Assembly (NCBI GenBank): GCA_016715465.1
Contig: JADKAA010000029.1
Span: forward strand, 62,001-126,000
Direction of reading: 5' to 3'
From: Saprospiraceae bacterium
GTDB taxonomy: Bacteria > Bacteroidota > Bacteroidia > Chitinophagales > Saprospiraceae
DNA: 64,000 bases
Position 1 is the stretch's first letter, and the number at the start of each line of letters is the position of its first letter. The notes under the pieces are model-generated. The model had not been told where the DNA came from and did no database searches. It saw nothing but the letters and a program-made list of their open reading frames with translations. A program made the translations under genes and the position numbers. Positions 36,739 through 44,031 of the stretch are shown piece by piece.

Positions 36739-38109
36739 ATGAAGAAAATAGGTATCTTATTTGGAATGGAAAGTACTTTTCCGCAGGCTTTTGTCGATAG
36801 AATCAATGAAAAAAAAGTTTCCGGAATCGTAGCAGAGCCAGTTCAGATAGATATGGTTCAGCAGGGCGCTCCCAATGAGTATGCCGTAATTGTTGACCGT
36901 ATTTCGCAAGATGTTCCTTTTTATAGGTCATATTTGAAAAATGCAGCCATTTCTGGCACTGCGGTAATCAATAATCCTTTTTGGTGGAGTGCAGATGAAA
37001 AGTTCTTCAATAATGCACTTGCTGTGCATATCGGTGTTCCGGTTCCCAAAACCGTCATCCTTCCTTCAAAGGAAAGGCCTGATGATACCACCGAAAAATC
37101 CTTTCGAAACCTTAAGTTCCCAATGGATTGGGAGAAAATCTTTGACTATATCGGGTTCCCGGCCTATATGAAACCTCACGCCGGAGGAGGGTGGAAAAGC
37201 GTATATAAAGTAACTGATCCGCAGGATATGTGGGATAAACATGCTGAAACCGGCCAATTGGTGATGATGTTGCAGGAAGAAATTGTTTTTGATACGTACT
37301 TCCGGTGTTATTACTTAGATGGCGACAGGGTACATATCATGCAATATGAGCCAAGGAATCCGCATCACTTGCGGTATGTGAAAGGGGGAGCACCTGTAGA
37401 AACGAAACTTCTTGATACCATAAAGAAATATGTCATCAAGTTAAATCATGCCCTGGGGTATGATCTTAATACAGTTGAATTTGCTGTCCGGGATGGCATT
37501 CCTTATGCCATTGATTTTTGCAACGGGGCACCGGACGCAGAAGCCAGTTCTGTTGGACAGGACAATTTTGACTGGATCGTAGAAAATTCTGCCTTAATGG
37601 CAATCGATAGAGCTAAGTTGCATCAGGATGGTCAAATAAACCTTACCTGGGGTAGCTTTATTAGTAACATTTTTCAATCATCATCTATTAAAAATTCATT
37701 TCAAATGAAAAAAACTGAAGCAAAGAAGACTGCTACCAAGGCAGCCGCTACTAAAAAAGTAGCTACTACCAAGAAGGCTGCACCAGCCAAGAAAGCTGCA
37801 CCAGCTACAAAAGCTGCACCAGCCAAGAAAGCTGCACCAGCCAAGAAAGCTGCACCAGCTAAAAAGGCTGCTACAAAAAAAGTAGCACCAGCAAAGAAAG
37901 CTGCACCAGCTAAAAAAGCTGCACCAGCTAAAAAGGCTGCACCAGCTAAAAAGGCTGCTACAAAAAAAGTAGCACCAGCAAAGAAAGCTGCACCAGCTAA
38001 AAAGGCTGCTACAAAAAAAGTAGCACCAGCTAAAAAGGCTGCCGCAACCAAAAAAGTTGCTCCTGCAAAGAAAGCAGCACCAGCTAAGAAAGCTGCACCT
38101 AAAAAGTAG
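36739..38109 (+). CDS. ATP-grasp enzyme with histone-H1-like Lys/Ala/Pro tail
   Basis: A 456-residue protein in two parts. Residues 1-312 are an ATP-grasp enzyme: the start KIGILFGMESTFPQAF, nucleotide Lys145 in FPAYMKPHAGGGWKSV with the glycine loop at 149-151, LQEEI at 178-182, and metal site residues within EFAVRDGIPYAIDF (247-260; Glu247, Asp259, Asn262). Residues 323-456 are a low-complexity tail of KKAAPAK/KKVAPAK units, as in bacterial histone-H1-like proteins. The two parts share one frame with no stop. An internal ATG at codon 323 (base 37705) could give a free tail protein. The gene has its own terminator and is followed by an amidotransferase gene. Substrate unknown; I know of no characterised member. 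Confidence 0.82.
   Translation: MKKIGILFGMESTFPQAFVDRINEKKVSGIVAEPVQIDMVQQGAPNEYAVIVDRISQDVPFYRSYLKNAAISGTAVINNPFWWSADEKFFNNALAVHIGVPVPKTVILPSKERPDDTTEKSFRNLKFPMDWEKIFDYIGFPAYMKPHAGGGWKSVYKVTDPQDMWDKHAETGQLVMMLQEEIVFDTYFRCYYLDGDRVHIMQYEPRNPHHLRYVKGGAPVETKLLDTIKKYVIKLNHALGYDLNTVEFAVRDGIPYAIDFCNGAPDAEASSVGQDNFDWIVENSALMAIDRAKLHQDGQINLTWGSFISNIFQSSSIKNSFQMKKTEAKKTATKAAATKKVATTKKAAPAKKAAPATKAAPAKKAAPAKKAAPAKKAATKKVAPAKKAAPAKKAAPAKKAAPAKKAATKKVAPAKKAAPAKKAATKKVAPAKKAAATKKVAPAKKAAPAKKAAPKK
37736..38106 (+). repeat. Low-complexity Lys/Ala/Pro-coding repeat tract
   Basis: About 370 bases built of short units of the kind GCTGCACCAGCTAAAAAA (18 bases) and variants, in frame with the ATP-grasp gene. 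Such tracts are prone to slippage and collapse in assemblies, so the unit number may be inexact. The same tract makes long reverse-strand frames, which I regard as spurious. Confidence 0.85.
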
Positions 38110-38136
38110 TCTTATCTTAGACCAAAAAGAAGCTTT

Positions 38137-38178
38137 GTTGGATATTCGACCTTGTCGGTATCCAACATTGTTTTTTTT
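38137..38178 (+). terminator. Terminator between the ATP-grasp and amidotransferase genes
   Basis: Stem GTTGGATA / TATCCAAC with an inner CGAC/GTCG stem, then ATTG and eight T (38171-38178). This ends the first gene's transcript before the next gene. Confidence 0.82.
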
Positions 38179-38200
38179 ACGAGGAATTTTCCTAATTTTG
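38168..38200 (+). promoter_or_regulatory. Promoter of the amidotransferase gene, near-leaderless
   Basis: TTG (38168-38170), 22 bases, then TAATTTTG (38193-38200), a -7 element. The ATG is at 38208, about 7 bases after, so the transcript would start almost at the ATG (near-leaderless). The 22-base spacing is at the upper limit. Confidence 0.5.
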
Positions 38201-38207
38201 CGACACA

Positions 38208-39026
38208 ATGAAACTGAGACTTGCCATTTTAGATATGAATGCCGGATTGCCGAATCAAGGCATGAGGTGCATTCGTGATATTGTCGCAAACTATAAAGAC
38301 CTGCTCCAGGCAGATATCTTTGACATTAGGGTTGATAAAATTGTTCCGGGACTCGAATATGACCTGTACATCAGCAGCGGTGGTCCCGGGGACCCCATGG
38401 AAGGAGATGGTGTGTGGGACACCCAATATTACCAGCTCATTCAGGATATATGGGACTACAATAAATATACTACAGATTCAAAAAAGTATATTTTTTTTAT
38501 TTGCCACTCTTTTCAAATGGCCTGTCATCATTTTGGACTGGGCAAAATCTCAAAACGAAAGTCAGCTTCATTTGGCATTCAGCCAGTGCACAAAACAAAA
38601 GCTGGCTTTACCGATCTAATATTTGAAAATCTTCCGGATCCATTTCATGTGGTAGAATCAAGGGATTGGCAAATTATTCAACCTAACCTGCATATATTTA
38701 AAGATAAGGGAGCTGAAATACTCGCTCTGGAAAAAATAAGAACGCATGTAGAGTATGAAAGAGCCATTATGGCAGTAAGGTTTTCAGAAGAAATGGTAGG
38801 TACTCAATTTCACCCGGAAGCTGACCCTCATGGCATGCTGGTTCATTTTTCAAAAGAAGAAAATCGCGATAAAGTGATCAATAATTATGGAGTAGCTAAG
38901 TACGACTCTATGATGGCGCAATTGGAAGAGGAAGACAAAATCTTACTTACGCACCGCACCATTTTACCCAATTTCATTGAAAATGCCATAAAAGTTTTAA
39001 ATTCACATGCATTTAGCATCGTGTAG
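38208..39026 (+). CDS. Class I glutamine amidotransferase-like protein
   Basis: A 272-residue stand-alone GATase1 domain. It has SSGGPGDP (57-63), the presumed nucleophile Cys99 in FFICHSFQ and the HPEAD motif with His202 and Glu204, so the triad looks complete. The usual G-x-C-x-G elbow is altered: there is no Gly two residues after the Cys, where Ser is found. The domain lacks an ATP-pyrophosphatase partner, so ammonia is presumably passed to a separate synthetase, plausibly the ATP-grasp protein two bases downstream. Function inferred. Confidence 0.82.
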   Translation: MKLRLAILDMNAGLPNQGMRCIRDIVANYKDLLQADIFDIRVDKIVPGLEYDLYISSGGPGDPMEGDGVWDTQYYQLIQDIWDYNKYTTDSKKYIFFICHSFQMACHHFGLGKISKRKSASFGIQPVHKTKAGFTDLIFENLPDPFHVVESRDWQIIQPNLHIFKDKGAEILALEKIRTHVEYERAIMAVRFSEEMVGTQFHPEADPHGMLVHFSKEENRDKVINNYGVAKYDSMMAQLEEEDKILLTHRTILPNFIENAIKVLNSHAFSIV

Positions 39027-39028
39027 TT

Positions 39029-40228
39029 ATGATACCAAAATACAGAGACTGGTTTAACAACCAATTCACCCCTGCCTCCCATGAGGCTTTTCTACAAAAA
39101 GTGCATCAGGCTTTCAACCATGTACCTCCATTCAGAATTGCAGAAACTCCATTTTTTATTCCAGACATACTTAAAAACAGACTGCTGGAGGCTTGTAATG
39201 AAATCAATCACGTCATCTGCAGTCCAAATTTTAAAGACATCACACAGGGGGCATTGTCTGATCCAAACCTTATCGTTCCAGGAGAAGACACGCATACTAC
39301 TTTTTTACAAATGGATTTTGGCATTTGCCTTGATGAAAATGGCCAGCCAATGCCACGACTTATAGAAATTCAGGGCTTCCCTTCCGTTTATTTTTTTCAG
39401 GAATTTATTTCGAGAATATATCGGGCACATTATGGTATTCCTCCTGAATTGAGTTCTTTTTTTGATCCAGCCATGGATGAGGATGCTTACAAAGCCTTAA
39501 TGCAGAAAGTGATTGTTGGTGATTCAAATCCCGAAAATGTAGTGATGTTGGAAATTGAACCGGAAAAACAGACAACATATATCGATTTTATTTGCACCGC
39601 GGCCAGACTTGCAATTAAAGTCCTTTGCATTACCAAAGTAATTAAAAAGGGACGTCTCCTGTTTTATGAAAATGAAGAGGGTAACCTCGTTCCCATTCAC
39701 AGGATTTATAACCGGGTCATATTTGATGAGCTGGATCAAAGACCTGATCTTCATCTTAATTTTAATTTCACGGATGACCTCGATGTATATTGGGTAGGGC
39801 ACCCAAACTGGTTTTTTAGAATCAGCAAATACACCATGCCTTTATTGTCAGGTCAGTATGTGCCCAAATGTTATTATCTTTCTGACCTGGTTTCTTACCC
39901 GGAAAACCTGCATGATTTTGTACTTAAGCCACTATTTTCTTTCGCGGGTGCTGGTGTTGAGCTGAATGTTACAAAAGAACTTCTGGATGGCATTGAGCAT
40001 AGAGGGAATTATCTTTTGCAGGAAAAGGTTGAATATGCACCCGTATTAAAGTCACCAAATGAGCCCGTAAAATGCGAAATTCGTATGTTAATGCTGTGGA
40101 GTGAAGATATGGAAAAGCCTAAAATAGTGAACAACCTGGTCCGCCTGAGTAAAGGGGCCATGATAGGCGTAAAATACAATAAAGACAAAGACTGGGTTGG
40201 TGGCAGCGTAGGATTTTTTGAACACTAA
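39029..40228 (+). CDS. ATP-grasp-like protein, partner of the amidotransferase
   Basis: A 399-residue protein without a named family that I recognise. Its C-terminal half has ATP-grasp character: LHDFVLKPLFSFAGAGVELN (Lys300 with a glycine-rich turn), YLLQEKVEY at 328-336, and KCEIRMLMLW with Glu350 and Arg352, then NNLVRLS with Asn369. The N-terminal half (1-200) has LIEIQGFPSVYFFQEF and LQMDFGICLDENG, which may form the acceptor side. It starts two bases after the amidotransferase stop and ends at a bidirectional terminator, so the two genes act together. Confidence 0.7.
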   Translation: MIPKYRDWFNNQFTPASHEAFLQKVHQAFNHVPPFRIAETPFFIPDILKNRLLEACNEINHVICSPNFKDITQGALSDPNLIVPGEDTHTTFLQMDFGICLDENGQPMPRLIEIQGFPSVYFFQEFISRIYRAHYGIPPELSSFFDPAMDEDAYKALMQKVIVGDSNPENVVMLEIEPEKQTTYIDFICTAARLAIKVLCITKVIKKGRLLFYENEEGNLVPIHRIYNRVIFDELDQRPDLHLNFNFTDDLDVYWVGHPNWFFRISKYTMPLLSGQYVPKCYYLSDLVSYPENLHDFVLKPLFSFAGAGVELNVTKELLDGIEHRGNYLLQEKVEYAPVLKSPNEPVKCEIRMLMLWSEDMEKPKIVNNLVRLSKGAMIGVKYNKDKDWVGGSVGFFEH

Positions 40229-40234
40229 AAATAT

Positions 40235-40266
40235 AAAACAGCCGAACAATTTGTCCGGCTGTTTTA
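40235..40266. terminator. Bidirectional terminator
   Basis: A 10-bp stem AAAACAGCCG / CGGCTGTTTT with an 11-base loop, between the convergent ends of the ATP-grasp-like gene and the repeat protein gene. Confidence 0.85.
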
Positions 40267-40270
40267 TGCT

Positions 40271-43200
40271 TTAGTTGCCAATAAATATCAAGTGAGATTT
40301 GTTATATCCATAAGCTTGGATATGCACGACTACCAATTGTGAAACCTGGCTTTGGTAAACCGGTTGGGTCGTTCCGGATTTCAAAGTCGATTGTGTAAGT
40401 AATTTTCCATCCAGTGCATATATGCGCACCCTGGACTCTTGTCCATCATTCGGTGTGGAGATAATTACTTCGCGAAGATTGCTAAATACTTTATATATGG
40501 GATAACGCTCCTCATCGGAAGCCCCGACGCAGTCGACGGAATTGACCACCATTGCAGCCCTGCAAAATTCATTCTCAGCGTCGATCACGCGAATTTGGTA
40601 GGTAACATCAGCTCTCGGGTCATAAACTGGTGAGAGAATAGGCAGCTGAATGAGTGCATACTTGCCCAGTCGAGTACCATTAATGAATATGGCAAAAGAA
40701 TCTGAATATGTGTTGGCAGCATCAAAATGAATATTGAATTTGAAGGAAGTCTCTGTGCAGTCTACGGCATCTGCCGACAAGGCGGAAATCTGACAGTTAT
40801 TACAGTTTAGATAGTATTCCCTTGCAGTGGCACAGGTATTCTCCTCCAGGTCAATGAATTTGAAATTTGCTTTTCCTTCCAGCCTTGGAGCAATGTTGAC
40901 CAATACAGGGATGTGTCCGTAGGTGAATATACCCAGATCAGTACCATCCAAATAAAGTTTGTATTGGCCTGGCCTGTTACTGATTACAGCGGCTTTTAAT
41001 CCGATGATTTTTCCTTCAAAACAGATGGATTCCAGGGACACAGGACTAACCTCACAGCCATTTTCACAGCATTTATTAAATTCTTTTTCAATCACAGTCC
41101 GGCAGTCCTCATAGAGGGCATCCTTAATGACTACTCTGATGCCGTGACAAGCTTTAGGTATAGGTCCCAGGGTGTAAACCGCCTGTCCGTAAAGAAGTGG
41201 ACCAAAAACCTTGTCATTAATGGTTACATAGAATTTATCTGAGTGCTGACCGTCAGCTTTGAATTTCAAAAAGACCTTAAATGTTTGGTCTGCCGAGCAC
41301 TCTGACAATTCCATAGATATACCGCTAAAGGCACAGGGGCCGGTATTTGTGCAGTGGTAAGTGAACTCAGAACCTCTTCCACAGCCTTCTTTTTTCAGAG
41401 CGACTACCTTAACTGCATATGACTTGCCTTCCACAAAAGGATAATTCACCACCAGTGGGCTGGTTCCCTTTTTGTATTTTCCGGTCAATACGCCATTGAT
41501 AAACACAGCAACGCTGTCCTCAGGCACACCCGAAGTAGAAAAATTCAGAAGGATACCAGCTGCAGCGGCCGAACAATTTGACTTGATTTCCAGGACGCCA
41601 ATTTCGCAGGCTTCCCCTTCACAGCATTTATTAAATTCTTTTTCAATCACAGTCAGGCAGTCCTCATTGACGGCATCTTTGATGACAACCCTAATGCCGT
41701 GATATGCCTTAGATATGGGACCCAGTGGGTAAACCGTCTGTCCGTAAAGTAATGGTCCAAATATCTTGTCATTAATGGTTACGTAGAATTTCTCCGAATG
41801 CTGGCCTTCAGCTTTGAATTTCAAAAAGACCTTAAATGTCTGGTCAGCCGAGCACTCCGACAATTCCAGAGATATAGCGCTGAAGGTGCAGGGGCCGGTA
41901 TTGGCGCAGTGGTAAGTGAACTCAGCACCCCTTCCACAGCCTTCTTTTTTCAGAGCGACTACCTTCACCGCATATGACTTGCCTTCCACAAAAGGATAAT
42001 TCACCACCAGTGGACCGGTTCCCTTTTTGTATTTTCCGGTCAATACGCCATTGATAAACACAGCAACGCTGTCTTCAGGCACGCCCGCAGTGGAAAAATT
42101 CAGAAGGATACCAGCTGCAGCGGCCGAACATTTTGGCTTGATTTCCAGGACGCCAATTTCGCAGAATTCCCCGTCACAGCATTTATTAAATTCTTTTTCA
42201 ATCACATTCCTGCAGTCCTCATTGACGGCATCTTTGATGACAACCCTTATACCGTGACACGCCTTAGGTATGGGCCCCAGCGCGTAAACCGCCTGTCCAT
42301 AAAGTAATGGTCCAAATATCTTGTCATTGATGGTTACGTAGAATTTATCCGAATGTTGACCTTCTGCTTTGAATTTCAGAAAGACTTTAAATGTCTGGTC
42401 TGCTGAGCACTCTGACAATTCCAAAGATATACCACTGAAGGCACAGGGTCCGGTATTGGCGCATTGATAAGTAAACTCAGTACCGCTGCCACAGCCTTCT
42501 TTTTTCAGAGCGACTACCTTCACCGCATATGACTTGCCTTCCACAAAAGGATAATTCACCACCAGTGGCTCGGTTCCCTTTTTGTATTTTCCGGTCAATA
42601 CGCCATTGATAAACACAGCTACGCTATCTTCAGGCACGCCCGAGGACGCAAAACCGATAGAAATAGAGGATACGTTGCTGTTACAATTGGCTTTAACCTC
42701 AAGTGGCCCCATTTCACATTCCGTGCAACACAACTTAACATCCCCCGCCAGATTCGTTTTACATTGTGGATATAGGTTATCCACAATCACAAATTCGTAC
42801 TTTTTAAGACAATCCGGCATTATAGGCCCCAGGTAATAGTATTCCAGGCCATACTGAAAATCTCCGTACACTTGCCCATTACCCCGGACGGTGAAGCCGT
42901 TGACTCCGGGGTTTGTGCTTTTGAATCTGAATTTTACATATATCTTACCTGATACATTACAAGGTATGATCTGGTAGGTGGCCTCGGACAAGTTGCAAGC
43001 AATACATTCCTCCACACCCGGTGCATTGAATTGACCAAAACAGGAAGAATTCTCGCTATCGGTAATGAGGTAATTGGTTTCTGCTGGAGAGAAAGGCAAT
43101 GGCCCCAAAACTAGAGGTAATTGTGTATAAGCGAATTTGCCACTCAGGGGCGGAGGTCCTGCAACCAAAAAGCTATCTGAATTTTGACCGTGGTCAAAAT

Positions 43201-43891
43201 TAAATCTTAAGTAATATTTTTCCAATTCGTTTGAGCATTCCACAATTTGCTCTCTGCCATTGGAAACAAAACATTCGCATGGGTTTAAGATATATACGGT
43301 ATCGCAGCAAAAAGGGTGATCATTTTCACACACCACTATGGTGTCGACCTGACGCTGGCTGGCTGGAATGGCAATGTTTTGAACCGGCAAGTCGGCATAC
43401 TTATGAAATGATTTGAAAGTACCATTTACAAAAAGGTCAAAACCCAGATTTCCGGTGCCTTCTTGAAGTAAATCAAAACCTATTTTATAAATTTCATTCT
43501 CAATGCAGCCGGTTTTCTTAAAATTGATGACTTCGACTCCACAATCATTTTGACAACAAACCTTGCCCAGCTCCGCAACGGCAAAACAATCGGGCTTGGC
43601 AATGTCTTTAACCACAAACTCATAGGAAGTTGTACAGTTTCCAGGGAGCCCATCGATAATGACAGGTAAGTCGGCGTAGGCAAATGTGCCATGATTTAAG
43701 CCATTACCCTGAATTTTAAAGCCCTGTTCGCCGGGATTTATAGCGACAAAATTGATCTTAACGGAAAAATTGCCGTTGGCATTACATTCCAATTTTTCTA
43801 CGGTAAGGTTGTCGATGCTGCAAATTACCTGTGCATCCAATGACATTAATTGGAAAACGATGCCTAAAATCAATAAAATTCTTGCCGTCAT
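40271..43891 (-). CDS. Large secreted cysteine-rich repeat protein
   Basis: A ~1206-residue secreted protein starting at ATG 43891 (signal peptide 1-21, ending SLDAQ; the frame opens at 43948). The body is a series of similar beta-rich domains rich in cysteine with recurring phrases (GNGxxxGxFxY, LPxxxGPLP, CCxxxC). In its C-terminal half three 185-residue units are nearly identical (e.g. GVPEDSVAVFINGVLTGKYK, FNKCC at each unit end). The tail (~70 residues) resembles a T9SS sorting domain (VRIYALDGKLL then QSQVSQLVVVHIQAYG). Probably a cell-surface or adhesin-type protein. Divergent from the next gene. Confidence 0.78.
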   Translation of the reverse strand: MTARILLILGIVFQLMSLDAQVICSIDNLTVEKLECNANGNFSVKINFVAINPGEQGFKIQGNGLNHGTFAYADLPVIIDGLPGNCTTSYEFVVKDIAKPDCFAVAELGKVCCQNDCGVEVINFKKTGCIENEIYKIGFDLLQEGTGNLGFDLFVNGTFKSFHKYADLPVQNIAIPASQRQVDTIVVCENDHPFCCDTVYILNPCECFVSNGREQIVECSNELEKYYLRFNFDHGQNSDSFLVAGPPPLSGKFAYTQLPLVLGPLPFSPAETNYLITDSENSSCFGQFNAPGVEECIACNLSEATYQIIPCNVSGKIYVKFRFKSTNPGVNGFTVRGNGQVYGDFQYGLEYYYLGPIMPDCLKKYEFVIVDNLYPQCKTNLAGDVKLCCTECEMGPLEVKANCNSNVSSISIGFASSGVPEDSVAVFINGVLTGKYKKGTEPLVVNYPFVEGKSYAVKVVALKKEGCGSGTEFTYQCANTGPCAFSGISLELSECSADQTFKVFLKFKAEGQHSDKFYVTINDKIFGPLLYGQAVYALGPIPKACHGIRVVIKDAVNEDCRNVIEKEFNKCCDGEFCEIGVLEIKPKCSAAAAGILLNFSTAGVPEDSVAVFINGVLTGKYKKGTGPLVVNYPFVEGKSYAVKVVALKKEGCGRGAEFTYHCANTGPCTFSAISLELSECSADQTFKVFLKFKAEGQHSEKFYVTINDKIFGPLLYGQTVYPLGPISKAYHGIRVVIKDAVNEDCLTVIEKEFNKCCEGEACEIGVLEIKSNCSAAAAGILLNFSTSGVPEDSVAVFINGVLTGKYKKGTSPLVVNYPFVEGKSYAVKVVALKKEGCGRGSEFTYHCTNTGPCAFSGISMELSECSADQTFKVFLKFKADGQHSDKFYVTINDKVFGPLLYGQAVYTLGPIPKACHGIRVVIKDALYEDCRTVIEKEFNKCCENGCEVSPVSLESICFEGKIIGLKAAVISNRPGQYKLYLDGTDLGIFTYGHIPVLVNIAPRLEGKANFKFIDLEENTCATAREYYLNCNNCQISALSADAVDCTETSFKFNIHFDAANTYSDSFAIFINGTRLGKYALIQLPILSPVYDPRADVTYQIRVIDAENEFCRAAMVVNSVDCVGASDEERYPIYKVFSNLREVIISTPNDGQESRVRIYALDGKLLTQSTLKSGTTQPVYQSQVSQLVVVHIQAYGYNKSHLIFIGN
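41066..42645 (-). repeat. Three near-identical tandem 555-bp repeats
   Basis: The same segments recur at offsets of exactly 555 bases (for example the ACAGCATTTATT site at 41066, 41621 and 42176). The third, upstream copy is the least similar at its outer end (near 42645). High identity between copies implies recent duplication or gene conversion. Copy number may be collapsed by the assembly. Confidence 0.85.
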
Positions 43892-43987
43892 GATGTAATA
43901 GTTTATATAAAGATATAATGTTTTGTCAAAATGCTGCCAGAGGGACAAAATTTAATTTTTCATTATGTAATTTATTGAATTTCAGCT

Positions 43988-43995
43988 TATATTTG
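43988..43995 (+). promoter_or_regulatory. -7 element upstream of the dockerin-like surface protein
   Basis: TATATTTG matches TAnnTTTG, 37 bases before the ATG at 44032. No TTG at -33. Confidence 0.42.
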
Positions 43996-44031
43996 TTTTA
44001 ATTAATCAGGTTAAACCTTAAAATTTTAGAT

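Noticed and set aside
37696..38289. Long reverse-strand frames opposite the Lys/Ala/Pro tail (Ser/Phe/Cys- or Ala-rich)
   Set aside because: They are mirror products of the low-complexity tract; the forward frame continues a conserved enzyme.
41066..42645. Regular 555-bp repeats considered as a CRISPR or integron-like array
   Set aside because: Repeats are in-frame coding units with no short repeat/spacer structure or cas genes.
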